From: Actinomycetospora corticicola
Lineage (GTDB): Bacteria > Actinomycetota > Actinomycetes > Mycobacteriales > Pseudonocardiaceae
DNA length: 64,000 nt
Direction of reading: 5' to 3'
NCBI RefSeq assembly: GCF_013409505.1
Contig: NZ_JACCBN010000001.1
Location: 4,836,001-4,900,000, forward strand
The notes under the pieces were generated by a model that was given only the letters and a program-made list of their open reading frames with translations, ran no database searches and was not told where the DNA came from. Both the position numbers and the translations under genes were made by a program. This document shows, one piece after another, positions 39,310 through 51,364 of this stretch. How positions within the stretch are numbered: the first letter of the stretch is position 1; each line of letters begins with the position of its first letter.

Positions 39310-41631
39310 GTGGCACTCGCGCTCTACCGCAGATACCGACCCGGCACCTTCGCCGAGGTCGTCGGGCAGGAGCACGTCACCGATCCGCTGCGCACGGCGC
39401 TGACCGCCGGACGGATCAACCACGCCTACCTGTTCTCCGGTCCGCGCGGCTGCGGGAAGACCTCGTCGGCGCGGATCATGGCGCGCTCGCTCAACTGCGA
39501 GCGGGGGCCGACGCCCGATCCGTGCGGGGTGTGCGAGTCCTGCGTCGCCCTCGCGCCGAACGGACCCGGGTCGCTCGACGTCACGGAGATGGACGCGGCC
39601 AGCCACGGCACCGTCGACGAGGCGCGCGACCTGCGGGACAAGGCGGCCTACGCGCCGGTCAGCTCCCGCTACCGCGTCTTCATCATCGACGAGGCGCACA
39701 TGGTCACCACGGCGGCGTTCAACGCGCTGCTCAAGGTGGTCGAGGAGCCGCCGGAGCACCTGATCTTCGTGTTCGCGACGACGGAGCCGGAGAAGGTCCT
39801 GCCGACCATCCGGTCGCGCACGCACCACTACCCGTTCCGCCTGCTGCCGCCGAGCACGCTGCGGGCGCTCCTCGAGCGCATCTGCGACGAGGAGGGCGTG
39901 CGGGTCGAGCCGGCGGTCTACCCGCTGGTGATCCGGGCCGGCGGCGGGTCGGCCCGTGACTCGCTCTCGGTGCTCGACCAGCTGCTGGCGGGCGCGGACG
40001 ACCAGGGCGTCACCTACGCCCGCGCGGTCGGCCTGCTCGGGGTCACCGACGTGGCGATCCTCGACGACGTCGTCGACGCCCTCGGTGCGCAGGACGGCGC
40101 GGCGGTCTTCGGCGCGGTCGACCGGCTGGTCGAGGCCGGGCACGATCCGCGGCGCTTCGCGGCCGACCTCCTGCAGCGCCTGCGGGACCTCATCCTCGTG
40201 CACGCGGTGCCGGACGCCGCCGAGAAGGGTCTGGTCGACGTCCCCGCCGACGAGATGGCGCGCATGGTCGACCAGGCGCAACGGCTCGGCCCGGCGGCGC
40301 TCGCCCGGCACGCCGAACTCGTGCACACCGCGCTCACCGAGATGCGCGGGGCCACGGCGCCCCGGCTGCTCCTCGAGCTGGTCTGCGCGCGGATGCTGCT
40401 GCCCGCGGCCTCGGCGTCCGACGGTGCACTCGTGCAGCGGCTCGAGGGTGTCGAGCGTCGGCTGCAGGCGGGGGCGACGGCGAGCGCCGGCGGTCCGCTG
40501 GTCGTTCCCGACGCCGGGCCGGAGCCGGCGGGCGAGCCCCGGTTCCAGCGGGCGTCGCAGCGGCCGTCGGAGCCCGAGCCGCGTGAGCCCCGGCCGGCGG
40601 CCACGCCGCCGCGCGCCGACGAGCGGGACGCCACGGTCGCGCCCGCCACCGGCCGGCCCACGGCCACGGTCGAGGCCCCGCGCCAGGACGCCGACGTGGC
40701 GCGCCCGCAGGAGTCGGCCGCCCGGCAGCAGCCGCCTGCTGGTCGGCCCCAGGAGCCCGCCGCCCGGCAGCAGTCGGACCGTGCGCCGGCCGAGCGTCCG
40801 CAGCCCGAGCGCTCGCAGCCCGAGCGTCCGCAGCCGGAGCGTCCGCAGCCTGATCGCCAGGAGGCGCCGCGCCGGGAGGCGCCGGCGCCGGCGGAGGCCC
40901 CGGCCGCCGGGACCGCGCCCGGAGCGATGGACGCGTCCGACCTGCGTCGGGTGTGGCCGGAGGTCATGGCGGCGGTGCGCGAGGGCAACAAGCCGACCCA
41001 CGCGCTGCTGCAGAACGCCACGGTGGCGGCGGTCGAGGGCACCACGGTCGTGCTCGCCATGCCCACGGCGCCCCTGGCCCGCCAGCTCTCCCAGCCCAAC
41101 CGCGCCGGGCACGTCACGGCCGCCCTCTCCCGGGTGCTCTCCGGCGAGTGGTCGCTGCGCGCGACCGACGCGGCGGGCCAGCAGGCGGCGCCGCCCGCGT
41201 CGGACGGCGGTCGCGGTGGCCAGGCCCCTGCGGCTCGGGGAGCGGCACCGGCCCCGCAGCGCCCGCAGCGGCCCGAGCCCGCACCCGAGCAGAGCCGTCC
41301 TGAACCGCAGCGCCAGGGGAACGGTGCCGGTGCCGGCGCGGCCGGTGGTCGCCCGCAGTTCCAGCGGCCGAGTGCCGCCCGCGCTGCTGCGGCCGCCCAG
41401 GACGGAGGGGGCGCCCAGGCACCCGAGCGTCCCCGCCCGACGAGCGCCCCGGCTGACATCCCGCCGCCGCCCGAGCCCCCGGAGGACGACGACGTCACCG
41501 AGGAGGACATGTACGCCGAGGCGCACGCGGACCCCGGCGGTGGCGAGCGGGTCGCGGCCCGCAATCCCGACGACGCCGCCATGGAGCTGCTCACCCAGCA
41601 CCTCGGTGCCCGCCGGGTCGACGGCCGTTGA
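39310..41631 (+). CDS. dnaX: DNA polymerase III subunit gamma/tau
   Basis: 773 residues from GTG 39310 (MALALYRRYRPGTFAEVVGQ is canonical). Walker A GPRGCGKTSSA, zinc module CERGPTPDPCGVCESC, Walker B IIDEAHMV, sensor FATTEPEKVLPTIRSR. After about residue 375 comes a Pro/Gln/Glu/Arg-rich linker with repeated QPERP units, then a tau-like domain (VWPEVMAAVREGNKPTHALL), a second disordered stretch and an acidic end (EPPEDDDVTEEDMYAEA). It loads the beta clamp. I see no A-rich slippery site suggesting programmed frameshifting. Confidence 0.95.
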   Translation: MALALYRRYRPGTFAEVVGQEHVTDPLRTALTAGRINHAYLFSGPRGCGKTSSARIMARSLNCERGPTPDPCGVCESCVALAPNGPGSLDVTEMDAASHGTVDEARDLRDKAAYAPVSSRYRVFIIDEAHMVTTAAFNALLKVVEEPPEHLIFVFATTEPEKVLPTIRSRTHHYPFRLLPPSTLRALLERICDEEGVRVEPAVYPLVIRAGGGSARDSLSVLDQLLAGADDQGVTYARAVGLLGVTDVAILDDVVDALGAQDGAAVFGAVDRLVEAGHDPRRFAADLLQRLRDLILVHAVPDAAEKGLVDVPADEMARMVDQAQRLGPAALARHAELVHTALTEMRGATAPRLLLELVCARMLLPAASASDGALVQRLEGVERRLQAGATASAGGPLVVPDAGPEPAGEPRFQRASQRPSEPEPREPRPAATPPRADERDATVAPATGRPTATVEAPRQDADVARPQESAARQQPPAGRPQEPAARQQSDRAPAERPQPERSQPERPQPERPQPDRQEAPRREAPAPAEAPAAGTAPGAMDASDLRRVWPEVMAAVREGNKPTHALLQNATVAAVEGTTVVLAMPTAPLARQLSQPNRAGHVTAALSRVLSGEWSLRATDAAGQQAAPPASDGGRGGQAPAARGAAPAPQRPQRPEPAPEQSRPEPQRQGNGAGAGAAGGRPQFQRPSAARAAAAAQDGGGAQAPERPRPTSAPADIPPPPEPPEDDDVTEEDMYAEAHADPGGGERVAARNPDDAAMELLTQHLGARRVDGR

Positions 41632-41645
41632 GGGCCGGACCCGTC

Positions 41646-41703
41646 GCGAGGTTCACGTGGAGCAGGTTCCAGGGCCCGGATCCCTGCCTGATGTGAAACT
41701 CGG
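41646..41703 (+). repeat. 58-bp imperfect palindrome, copy D1
   Basis: GCGAGGTTCACGTGGAGCAG ... CTGCCTGATGTGAAACTCGG. The TTCAC/GTGAA arm pair differs from the GTCAC/GTGAC pair of copy C2 in a compensating way. It lies after the dnaX stop. Confidence 0.82.
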
Positions 41704-41728
41704 CGACGCCGAGTCGACGCGCCGCGGC

Positions 41729-41786
41729 GCGAGATTCACGTGGGGCAGGTTCCGAGGCTCCGGCTCCTGCCTGATGTGAACCTCGG
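41729..41786 (+). repeat. 58-bp imperfect palindrome, copy D2
   Basis: GCGAGATTCACGTGGGGCAG ... CTGCCTGATGTGAACCTCGG, 83 bases after D1. Confidence 0.82.
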
Positions 41787-41811
41787 CGGGCCGGGGGCGC
41801 CGAGCCCCGGG

Positions 41812-41869
41812 CCGAGGTGCACACAGGGCAGGTTGCGGGGGCAATTTTCCTGCGTGGTGTGACCCTCGG
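41812..41869 (+). repeat. 58-bp imperfect palindrome, copy D3
   Basis: CCGAGGTGCACACAGGGCAG ... CTGCGTGGTGTGACCCTCGG, again 83 bases on. It ends 10 bases before the stop of the convergent peptidase gene. Confidence 0.8.
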
Positions 41870-41879
41870 CGGGCGCGGA

Positions 41880-43694
41880 TCAGCCCAGGACGCGGCCGAG
41901 GAAGTCGATCGCCCGCGGGTAGGCGTCCAACCGGTTGGCACGCTTCGCCAGCCCGTGGCCCTCGTCGTCGTAGACCACGAGCTCGACCTCGACGCCGTTC
42001 CCCCGCACGGCCGCCGCGACCTGCTCGGCCTCGGACAGCGGCACCCGCGGGTCGTTGGCGCCGTGGATGACGAACAGCGGGGCGCGGACATCGGTGATCC
42101 GGTTGAGCGGGGAGGCCGACTCCAGGAACTCGCGGTCGCGCTCGAGCGAGCCGTACTCCCGCTCCCGGTGGGCGCGACGGTAGGGCGAGGTGTTCTCCAG
42201 GAACGTCACCAGTGACGAGATGCCGACGATGTCGACGCCCGCCGCCCAGCGCTCCGGCTGGAACGCGACGCCCGCGAGCACCATGTAGCCGCCGTACGAG
42301 CCGCCCCACAGCGCGGAGCGCGCGGGGTCGAGGGCGAGGTTCGGCAGGAAGTCGTGGATCGCGGCGAGGTCGGCGACCGAGTCGAGGCGCTTCTCGACGT
42401 CGTCGAGGGAGTACCAGCGCTTGCCGTAGCCCACCGAACCGCGGACGTTCGGCACCAGCACCGTGTGCCCCTGTGCGACGAGGGCCTGCGTGATCGGCGA
42501 GAACGAGCGCACCGACTGGCCCTCCGGGCCGCCGTGCACGATCAGCACGCTCGACCCGGTGGGCGCCGCGGGCGAGTAGACGAAGCAGGGGACGGTCTCG
42601 CCGTCGGGGGTCGGGATGCCGACGCTGGTCGGGGCCACCAGGTCGAGCCCGTCGAGGTCCTCGGCCCACGACGCGACCGTGCCGGTCCGTCCGGTCGCGG
42701 CGTCCACCAGCACCACGTCGGCCGCGACCGTCGGCGAGGTCCAGGTCAGCGCGAGACCCTGCGAGTCGGCCGACCAGCGCGGCAGGGTCAGGAAGTCGCC
42801 CACCCCGACGCCGGGGGTGACCACGTCACGCAGGTGGGCCCCGCTCTCGGCGTCGTGGATCGCGAACCGTGAGGACCCGTCGTCGTCGGTGACCACGAGC
42901 AGCAGGCGGCCGTCGGGGGAGAGGCGCCCGGAGACGTCGTGGGCGTCGTCGGTGACGAGGTAGGAGACGTTGTCCGGGAACGACGCCGACGGGTCCAGGC
43001 GGGCGATGCCGGTCCGGTCGCGGCCGGTGTTCGTGGTGACCAGTGCGGCCGAGGAGTCGGGCAGCCACTGCAGTCCGCCGAAGATCGCGGGTTCGTCCGC
43101 GGGCGTGATCTCGGAGGTGCCGCTGCCGGAGAGCCGCAGGACCTGGGAGCTCAGGGCGGGGGTGCCGGGGCGCGTCATGAGGGCGGCCGACCCGTCGGGG
43201 GCGACGGCCGCGCCACCGACCATGCCCCCGCCGTCGTAGAGCACCGTCTCCTCGCCGGAGGCGACCTGGCGCAGCACGAGGTCGAAGTCGACGCCGTTGC
43301 GACGGTTCGTCGCGTAGACGACCCGACCGTCGTCGAGGACCTCGGCGAGGGAGTGGATGAACTGCGGGTCGCGGACCAGCGGCTCGAGGTCGGCCGTCCC
43401 CAGCGGGGCGTCGACCTCCTCGGGGCGCAGCAGGGAGAGCTGGGCGCGCTCGTCGCCGTCGGTGTCGTGCGAGACGACGATCGTCCGCGGCTCGATCCCC
43501 TTGAGGTAGCGCCCGGAGCACGCCCCGGGCAGCGCGGTCAGGGGACGGCGGGTGCCGTCGGGGGCGAGCTCGACGAGCTGCACCGTCCCCGAGGTGTCGT
43601 CCCCGGCGAGGACCCGGCCGTCGGCCGCCACGTCGAAGGCCCGCCACGTGCGGGCGGAGAGCAGGCGGGTCACGAGTTCGGCGGTGTCGCTCAC
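41880..43694 (-). CDS. S9 family (prolyl oligopeptidase-like) serine peptidase
   Basis: 604 residues from GTG 43694. An N-terminal beta-propeller of about 350 residues is followed by an alpha/beta-hydrolase domain with [22 protein letters not shown], nucleophile [14 protein letters not shown], the Asp in HGANDPRVP and the His in DDEGHGL. No signal peptide, so a cytosolic oligopeptidase. A second S9 protein is at 54262. It is divergent from ybaB. Confidence 0.88.
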   Translation of the reverse strand: MSDTAELVTRLLSARTWRAFDVAADGRVLAGDDTSGTVQLVELAPDGTRRPLTALPGACSGRYLKGIEPRTIVVSHDTDGDERAQLSLLRPEEVDAPLGTADLEPLVRDPQFIHSLAEVLDDGRVVYATNRRNGVDFDLVLRQVASGEETVLYDGGGMVGGAAVAPDGSAALMTRPGTPALSSQVLRLSGSGTSEITPADEPAIFGGLQWLPDSSAALVTTNTGRDRTGIARLDPSASFPDNVSYLVTDDAHDVSGRLSPDGRLLLVVTDDDGSSRFAIHDAESGAHLRDVVTPGVGVGDFLTLPRWSADSQGLALTWTSPTVAADVVLVDAATGRTGTVASWAEDLDGLDLVAPTSVGIPTPDGETVPCFVYSPAAPTGSSVLIVHGGPEGQSVRSFSPITQALVAQGHTVLVPNVRGSVGYGKRWYSLDDVEKRLDSVADLAAIHDFLPNLALDPARSALWGGSYGGYMVLAGVAFQPERWAAGVDIVGISSLVTFLENTSPYRRAHREREYGSLERDREFLESASPLNRITDVRAPLFVIHGANDPRVPLSEAEQVAAAVRGNGVEVELVVYDDEGHGLAKRANRLDAYPRAIDFLGRVLG

Positions 43695-43742
43695 GGCCCC
43701 ACCCTGCCAGCAGGCCGCGACACCCGTCGTCGGGAAGACCCC

Positions 43743-43748
43743 TACCCT
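43743..43748 (+). promoter_or_regulatory. -10 box of ybaB-recR
   Basis: TACCCT, 7 bases before the ybaB GTG; a leaderless start is likely. The sequence CCCGTCGTCGGGAAGA lies just upstream (about 43727-43742). Confidence 0.4.
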
Positions 43749-43755
43749 GGGGAAC

Positions 43756-44100
43756 GTGCAGCCAGGACAGCCGGACATGCCCGACATGGGTGCCCTCCTC
43801 CAGCAGGCCCAGGCCATGCAGGAGCAGCTCATGAACGCCCAGGCCGAACTGGCGGAGACCGAGGTGACCGGCCAGGCCGGCAACGGTCTCGTCACGGTCA
43901 CCCAGACCGCCGCGGGTGAGATCCGCGGGATCACGATCGATCCGAAGGTCGTCGACCCGACCGACGTCGACACGTTGCAGGACCTCGTGCTCGGGGCGCT
44001 CGCCGACGCCGCCGACGCCGCGCAGCAGCTCCAGGCCGAGAAGATGGGTCCGCTCGCGGGCGGGCTCGACATGGGCGGCGGCCCGCAGTTGGGGATGTAG
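43756..44100 (+). CDS. YbaB/EbfC nucleoid-associated protein
   Basis: 114 residues. [29 protein letters not shown] is the helical dimerisation part, followed by the beta part with [24 protein letters not shown] and a Gly/Met-rich tail. It binds DNA and is conserved directly upstream of recR. Start GTG 43756 rather than the longer open frame, based on family length and the -10 spacing. Confidence 0.92.
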   Translation: MQPGQPDMPDMGALLQQAQAMQEQLMNAQAELAETEVTGQAGNGLVTVTQTAAGEIRGITIDPKVVDPTDVDTLQDLVLGALADAADAAQQLQAEKMGPLAGGLDMGGGPQLGM

Positions 44101-44104
44101 CGGA

Positions 44105-44734
44105 GTGTTCGAAGGCCCGGTCCAGGACCTGATCGACGAGCTCGGCCGGCTCCCCGGGATCGGGCCGAAGAGCGCCCAGCGCCTGGCGTTCCACCTCCTC
44201 GGGACCGAGGAGGCCGACATCACGCGCCTGCAGGACGCGCTCGGCCGCGTCAAGGCGGGCGTCGTGTTCTGCGAGGTCTGCGGCAACGTCAGCGAGAAGC
44301 AGCGCTGCCGCATCTGTGCCGACGCCCGGCGTGACGCGACGCTCGTGTGCGTCGTCGAGGAGCCGAAGGACGTCATGGCCGTGGAACGCACCCGCGAGTT
44401 CCGCGGGCGCTACCACGTGCTGGGTGGCGCGCTCGACCCGATGGGCGGCATCGGACCGGACCAGCTCCGCGTCCGTGAGCTGCTGCGTCGCATCGGCGGT
44501 CAGCCGACCGAGGGCGGGGAGCAGGAGCCGGAGATCGCCGAGGTCATCCTCGCGATGGACCCCAACACCGAGGGCGAGGCCACCGCGACCTACCTCGTCC
44601 GGCTCCTGCGCGACTTCCCGGGCCTCACCGTGACGAAGCTGGCCAGCGGCCTGCCCATGGGCGGGGATCTCGAGTTCGCCGACGAGCTGACGCTCGGCCG
44701 GGCGCTGGCCGGGAGGCGGCCTACGGCCCTGTGA
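44105..44734 (+). CDS. recR: Recombination mediator RecR
   Basis: 209 residues. Helix-hairpin-helix [17 protein letters not shown], zinc finger [16 protein letters not shown], and Toprim domain [15 protein letters not shown] with [14 protein letters not shown]. It works with RecF/RecO to load RecA at gaps. Start GTG 44105, four bases after the ybaB stop. Its stop codon lies inside the left arm of a strong hairpin. Confidence 0.95.
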   Translation: MFEGPVQDLIDELGRLPGIGPKSAQRLAFHLLGTEEADITRLQDALGRVKAGVVFCEVCGNVSEKQRCRICADARRDATLVCVVEEPKDVMAVERTREFRGRYHVLGGALDPMGGIGPDQLRVRELLRRIGGQPTEGGEQEPEIAEVILAMDPNTEGEATATYLVRLLRDFPGLTVTKLASGLPMGGDLEFADELTLGRALAGRRPTAL

Positions 44735-44770
44735 GCACTAAGTGGGGCGATAGCCCCCCTTAGTGCTCAC
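44731..44770. terminator. Bidirectional hairpin between recR and leuA
   Basis: GTGAGCACTAAG (44731-44742) pairs with CTTAGTGCTCAC (44759-44770), and inside it TGGGGC-GATA-GCCCCC extends the stem to 17 of 18 pairs. It includes the recR stop codon and lies 15 bases from the convergent leuA stop. Confidence 0.7.
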
Positions 44771-44785
44771 GGGCGCGAAGCGCAC

Positions 44786-46663
<1,878 letters not shown>

Positions 46664-46690
46664 TCACCCGCGGCAGGGGGCCGGTCTCGG

Positions 46691-46732
46691 TCAGACCCCG
46701 CCGCGGCTGGGAAGGAGCAGCACGCTGAACAT
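46691..46732 (-). CDS. leuA leader peptide (attenuator)
   Basis: 13 residues, MFSVLLLPSRGGV, with three Leu codons in a row (CTG CTC CTT), ATG 46732 to TGA 46691. TACCGT on the same strand at 46741-46746 lies 8 bases before the ATG. The following 90 bases to leuA are rich in complementary GGCC/GACCGG blocks that could form alternative hairpins. Leader-peptide control of leuA is known in actinobacteria. Confidence 0.65.
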   Translation of the reverse strand: MFSVLLLPSRGGV

Positions 46733-46873
46733 CGCCCGTCACGGTAGACCCAACCACCCCGGGGCGGGCAAGCGGGCGCGTGTCGTGACGGGGGCCACCG
46801 CTCGGCGAACACCCGGATGCGCCATACCGGTTCGGCTTACCAGTCGGTAGTGATGCGTGCCATCATCTCCGCC

Positions 46874-47227
46874 ATGACCCAGGACGCCGACACCGGCTCT
46901 CAGCGCAAGGCGAACACGTCGGCCGATCTGCGTGCGCTCGCGAGCAAGTCCATGTCGCTCGCCGCCTCGGTCATCAAGATCCTGTGCACGATCTTCGCCG
47001 CCATCCTCGTCATCCACATCGTGCTGACCGTGGCCTCGGCGAACCCGCAGAACGGGATCACCACGTTCTTCGCGGACGCCGCGAACAGCCTCACCCTCGG
47101 CATCGGGGACCTGTTCCTGCCGGCCAGCGAGTCGCTCAAGGTGATCCTCAACTACGGCCTCGCCGCCGTCGTCTGGCTGGTCATCGGCGCGGTCGTGGCG
47201 CGCATCCTCAACGCCCTGGCGCCCTGA
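46874..47227 (+). CDS. Small membrane protein, two TM helices
   Basis: 117 residues from ATG 46874 (an ATG at 46853 is also in frame). Hydrophilic N-terminus of about 35 residues, first helix VIKILCTIFAAILVIHIVLTV, a loop with FFADAANSLTLGIGDLF, and second helix GLAAVVWLVIGAVVARIL. I recognise the general pattern of conserved actinobacterial membrane proteins of unknown role. It lies between leuA (divergent) and lysC. Confidence 0.7.
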   Translation: MTQDADTGSQRKANTSADLRALASKSMSLAASVIKILCTIFAAILVIHIVLTVASANPQNGITTFFADAANSLTLGIGDLFLPASESLKVILNYGLAAVVWLVIGAVVARILNALAP

Positions 47228-47308
47228 TCACAGGCCCGGTCCGGGCGATCTGACCTCGGCTAGGGTGGTCGGGCAAACGTCCACCCGAGGAGCCGGAGGT
47301 CGGTCGCC

Positions 47309-48574
47309 GTGGCGCTCGTCGTCCAGAAGTACGGCGGGTCGTCCGTCCAGTCCGCGGAGCGCATCAAGCGCGTCGCGGAACGGATCATGCGGACCCGCAA
47401 GGACGGCAACGACGTCGTGGTGGTGGCGTCCGCGATGGGCGACACCACCGACGAGCTGACCGACCTCGCGCTGGCCGTGCACCCGAGCCCGCCGCCGCGC
47501 GAGCTGGACATGCTCCTGACGTCGGGTGAGCGCATCTCCAACGCGCTGCTCGCCATGGCGATCACCGCGCTGGGCGGGCGCGCGCGGAGCTTCACCGGCT
47601 CGCAGGCCGGCATGATCACCACGGGCAAGCACGGTGACGCCCGCATCATCGAGGTGACGCCGGGCCGCATCTTCTCCGCGCTCGCGGAGGACGGCGTCGC
47701 GCTGGTGGCGGGCTTCCAGGGCGTGAGCGCGGACTCCAAGGAGATCACCACGCTCGGCCGGGGCGGCTCGGACACCACCGCCGTCGCGATGGCGGCGGCG
47801 ATGAAGGCCGACGTCTGCGAGATCTACACCGACGTGGACGGCGTCTACTCCGCCGACCCGCGCATCGTCCCGAACGCGAAGCTGCTCGAGACCATCACCT
47901 ACGAGGAGATGCTCGAGATGGCCGCGTGCGGGGCGAAGGTGCTGCACCTGCGCGCGGTGGAGTACGCGCGCCGCGAGGGCGTGCCGCTGCGGGTGCGGTC
48001 CTCGTACACCGACCAGCCCGGCACGACGATCGTCGGGTCCATCGAGGAGCTCAGCGTGGAACAGGCCGTCCTCACCGGGGTCGCGCACGACCGGTCCGAG
48101 GCCAAGGTGACCGTCGTCGGCGTGCCCGACCAGCCCGGCTTCGCCGCCCGCATCTTCCGGGCCGTCGCCGACGTCGACATCAACATCGACATGGTGCTGC
48201 AGAACATCTCGCACCTGAAGACGGGCAAGACCGACGTGACGTTCACGCTGCCGGTCAAGGACGGTCCCCGCGCGGTCGAGGCCCTCTCCGCGGTGCAGCC
48301 CGAGGTCGGCCACGAGGAGGTCATCTACGACGAGCACGTCGGCAAGGTGACCCTCGTCGGTGCGGGCATGCGCAGCCACCCCGGCGTCACCGCGACGTTC
48401 TGCGAGTCGCTCGCCGAGGCCGGCGTGAACATCGAGATGATGAACACCTCGGAGATCCGCATCTCCGCCCTGATCCGCGACACCCAGCTCGACGACGCCG
48501 TCCGTGCCCTGCACGAGGCCTTCGACCTCGGTGGCGAGACCGAGGCCGTCGTCCACGCCGGCACCGGGCGCTAA
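47309..48574 (+). CDS. lysC: Aspartate kinase
   Basis: 421 residues. Kinase motifs [46 protein letters not shown] and [14 protein letters not shown], then two ACT domains (about 265-421) for feedback by lysine/threonine. In Corynebacterium-type enzymes an internal start yields a separate beta subunit. GTG 47309 has GGAGG 11 bases upstream. Operon with asd, 12 bases apart. Confidence 0.95.
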   Translation: MALVVQKYGGSSVQSAERIKRVAERIMRTRKDGNDVVVVASAMGDTTDELTDLALAVHPSPPPRELDMLLTSGERISNALLAMAITALGGRARSFTGSQAGMITTGKHGDARIIEVTPGRIFSALAEDGVALVAGFQGVSADSKEITTLGRGGSDTTAVAMAAAMKADVCEIYTDVDGVYSADPRIVPNAKLLETITYEEMLEMAACGAKVLHLRAVEYARREGVPLRVRSSYTDQPGTTIVGSIEELSVEQAVLTGVAHDRSEAKVTVVGVPDQPGFAARIFRAVADVDINIDMVLQNISHLKTGKTDVTFTLPVKDGPRAVEALSAVQPEVGHEEVIYDEHVGKVTLVGAGMRSHPGVTATFCESLAEAGVNIEMMNTSEIRISALIRDTQLDDAVRALHEAFDLGGETEAVVHAGTGR

Positions 48575-48586
48575 GGAGTACCTGCA

Positions 48587-49639
48587 GTGACCACCCTCGC
48601 CATCGTCGGCGCCACCGGCGCGGTCGGCAGCGTCATGATCGACATCATCGACGCGCGGGAGACCGTGCCGTGGTCGGAGATCCGGCTCATCGCCTCGCCG
48701 CGCTCCGCGGGCAAGCGGCTCACCGTCCGTGGGCAGGAGATCGAGGTGATCGCGCTGTCGGAGGAGGCCTTCGACGGCGTCGACATCGCGATGTTCGACG
48801 TGCCCGACGAGGTCAGCGCCACGTGGGCGCCCGTCGCCGCCGCCCGCGGCGCCATCGCGGTCGACAACTCCGGCGCGTTCCGGATGGACCCGGACGTCCC
48901 GCTCGTGGTGCCCGAGGTCAACGCGCAGGCCGCGCACACCCGGCCCAAGGGCATCGTCTCGAACCCGAACTGCACGACGCTGTCGATGATGGCGGCGATC
49001 GGGGCCCTGCACCGCGCCTTCGGTCTCACCGAGCTCGTCGTCGCGAGCTACCAGGCGGCCTCCGGCGCGGGCCAGGAGGGCATCGACCGGCTGCAGGCCG
49101 AGGTGTCCGCCGTGGCCGGCAAGGACGTCGGCCACCGCGCCGGCGACGTGCGCGAGGCGCTCTCGGCCGCCGGGCTACCGGCGGAGTCGCCGTTCCCGGC
49201 GCCGCTCGCGCTCAACGTCGTCCCGTGGGCGGGGTCCTGGCGCGACGGCGGGTGGAGCTCCGAGGAGCTCAAGGTCCGCAACGAGTCGCGCAAGATCCTC
49301 GGGATCGACGACCTCAAGGTGTCGGCGACCTGCGTGCGCGTCCCCGTCGTCACCACCCACGCGCTGGCCGTGCACGCGACCTTCGCCTCGCCGGTCGAGG
49401 TCGAGACCGCCCGCCAGGTGTTCGCGTCGCAGCCGTCGATCGTCGTGCTCGACGAGCCGCGCGAGGGGCGCTTCCCGACGCCGGCCGACGTCGTCGGGGA
49501 GGACCCCACCTACGTGGGCCGCATCCGTCAGGCGCTGGACTTCCCCAACACGCTGGACTTCTTCGTGTGCGGTGACAACCTGCGCAAGGGTGCGGCGCTC
49601 AACACCTACGAGATCGCCGAGGAGCTCGTGCGTCCCTGA
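48587..49639 (+). CDS. asd: Aspartate-semialdehyde dehydrogenase
   Basis: 350 residues. NADP motif [38 protein letters not shown], catalytic Cys in [11 protein letters not shown], and [12 protein letters not shown]. Reduces aspartyl phosphate from LysC to the semialdehyde for lysine/diaminopimelate, threonine and methionine. The stop is followed by TGACGACGGG, a string also seen after other stops in this window. Confidence 0.95.
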   Translation: MTTLAIVGATGAVGSVMIDIIDARETVPWSEIRLIASPRSAGKRLTVRGQEIEVIALSEEAFDGVDIAMFDVPDEVSATWAPVAAARGAIAVDNSGAFRMDPDVPLVVPEVNAQAAHTRPKGIVSNPNCTTLSMMAAIGALHRAFGLTELVVASYQAASGAGQEGIDRLQAEVSAVAGKDVGHRAGDVREALSAAGLPAESPFPAPLALNVVPWAGSWRDGGWSSEELKVRNESRKILGIDDLKVSATCVRVPVVTTHALAVHATFASPVEVETARQVFASQPSIVVLDEPREGRFPTPADVVGEDPTYVGRIRQALDFPNTLDFFVCGDNLRKGAALNTYEIAEELVRP

Positions 49640-49714
49640 CGACGGGGGTGTCGCCCGACGGGGGCAGTGGGTAGCCGAGGAGCTTGCCACCACTGCCAAC
49701 GACACGAGGTGACC

Positions 49715-51220
49715 GTGACACGTCCCGGTAACAGCAACGACCTGACGACCGGCGTCGCCACCGACGACGCCGGGATCCCGGTGCAGAGCCAGGAGTTCTC
49801 GATGACGGTCGGGCCCGGTGGCCCGATCCTGCTCCAGGACCACTACCTGATCGAGCAGATGGCGAACTTCAACCGGGAGCGCATCCCGGAGCGCCAGCCG
49901 CACGCCAAGGGCTCCGGCGCGTTCGGCACGTTCGAGGTGACGCAGGACGTCTCCGCCTTCACGAAGGCGGTGGTGTTCCAGCCCGGTGAGGTGACCGAGG
50001 GCGTCATCCGCTTCTCCACCGTCGCCGGTGAGCGCGGCAGCCCCGACACCTGGCGCGACCCGCGCGGCTGGTCCCTGAAGCTGTACACCCGCGAGGGCAA
50101 CTGGGACATGGTCGGCAACAACACGCCGGTCTTCTTCATCCGCGACCCCATGAAGTTCCAGAACTTCATCCGGTCGCAGAAGCGCCGTGCGGACAACGGG
50201 CTGCGCGACCACGACATGCAGTGGGACTTCTGGACGCTCTCGCCGGAGTCGAAGCACCAGGTCACCTGGCTCATGGGCGACCGGGGCGTCCCGGAGACCT
50301 GGCGCCACATGAACGGCTACTCCAGCCACACCTACATGTGGATCAACGCCGCCGGCGAGGAGTTCTGGGTCAAGTACCACTTCATCTCGGACCAGGGCGT
50401 CCAGACGATGACGCAGGACCGCGCCGACGAGATGTGCGGGATCGACAACGACTACCACCGCCGCGACCTGTTCGACTCGATCGCGGGCGGGGACTTCCCG
50501 TCCTGGACGCTGAAGGTGCAGATCATGCCCTTCGAGGACGCGAAGACCTACCGGTTCAACCCCTTCGACCTCACCAAGGTGTGGCCGCACTCGGACTACC
50601 CGCTGCAGGAGGTCGGGCGGCTCACGCTGAACCGCAACCCGGTCGACTTCCACACCGAGATCGAGCAGGTGGCGTTCGAGCCGAACAACCAGCCGCCCGG
50701 GCTCGGCCTCTCGCCCGACCGGATGCTGCTGGCCCGCGGGTTCTCCTACGCCGACGCGCACCGCGCCCGGCTCGGGGTCAACTACAAGCAGATCCCGGTC
50801 AATGCGCCGAAGAACCCGGTCAACAGCCAGACCCACGCCGGGGCGATGCGCGTCGTCAACGCGGTCGACCCGGTCTACGTGCCGAACTCGAAGGGCGGCG
50901 CGCAGGTCCCGCAGGGGCACGTGAACCAGCCGCCCACCTGGTACGCCGACGGTGACATCCAGCGGGCCGCGTACGTGCAGCACCCGGAGGACTCCGACGA
51001 GGGTCAGGCCCGGACGCTGATGATGGAGGTCTGGGACGACGACGCCCGGGACCGGTTCGTCACCAACGTCTCCGGTCACCTCGCCGGCGGCGTGGGCGAG
51101 GACGTCCTCGTGCGGGCGTTCGACTACTGGCGCTCGATCGACCAGGGCATGGGCGACCGCGTGGAGCAGGCCACGCGGGAGCTGCTCGGGCAGGAGACAC
51201 GGCAGCTCGCGCAGAGCTGA
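49715..51220 (+). CDS. katA: Catalase (heme, clade 3)
   Basis: 501 residues. Distal His region [25 protein letters not shown]-like [12 protein letters not shown], proximal heme Tyr in [15 protein letters not shown]. Dismutates hydrogen peroxide. GTG 49715 was chosen for [13 protein letters not shown] with GAGG upstream; GTG 49709 is possible. It is followed by dps, forming an oxidative-stress pair. Confidence 0.93.
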   Translation: MTRPGNSNDLTTGVATDDAGIPVQSQEFSMTVGPGGPILLQDHYLIEQMANFNRERIPERQPHAKGSGAFGTFEVTQDVSAFTKAVVFQPGEVTEGVIRFSTVAGERGSPDTWRDPRGWSLKLYTREGNWDMVGNNTPVFFIRDPMKFQNFIRSQKRRADNGLRDHDMQWDFWTLSPESKHQVTWLMGDRGVPETWRHMNGYSSHTYMWINAAGEEFWVKYHFISDQGVQTMTQDRADEMCGIDNDYHRRDLFDSIAGGDFPSWTLKVQIMPFEDAKTYRFNPFDLTKVWPHSDYPLQEVGRLTLNRNPVDFHTEIEQVAFEPNNQPPGLGLSPDRMLLARGFSYADAHRARLGVNYKQIPVNAPKNPVNSQTHAGAMRVVNAVDPVYVPNSKGGAQVPQGHVNQPPTWYADGDIQRAAYVQHPEDSDEGQARTLMMEVWDDDARDRFVTNVSGHLAGGVGEDVLVRAFDYWRSIDQGMGDRVEQATRELLGQETRQLAQS

Positions 51221-51246
51221 CGGTCGTTCGCTGATCAGCCTCCGCT

Positions 51247-51279
51247 GAGGCCCGCCTCACCTATCGTGGGGCGGGTCTC
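51247..51279. promoter_or_regulatory. Inverted repeat with -10-like box upstream of dps
   Basis: GAGGCCCGCC (51247-51256) and GGCGGGTCTC (51270-51279) pair with one mismatch and enclose TATCGT (51262-51267). It could be the katA terminator or a dps promoter/operator. Confidence 0.35.
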
Positions 51280-51364
51280 GGCATATCCGGGCACGAACCG
51301 GGTGAACCCGGTGTTGAACCCACCGTGTGCGGCCGGGACGACCGGCCGCGGGAGGAGAGACACC

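Noticed and set aside
39310..41631. Programmed frameshift in dnaX producing gamma
   Set aside because: No A-rich or other slippery heptamer with a downstream stop is visible; the linker is just repetitive Pro/Gln/Glu/Arg coding sequence.
41646..41869. CRISPR array at the 83-bp-spaced repeats
   Set aside because: Repeats are 58 bp, imperfect between copies, only two or three per locus, and no cas genes are present. Spacers of 25 bp are also short.
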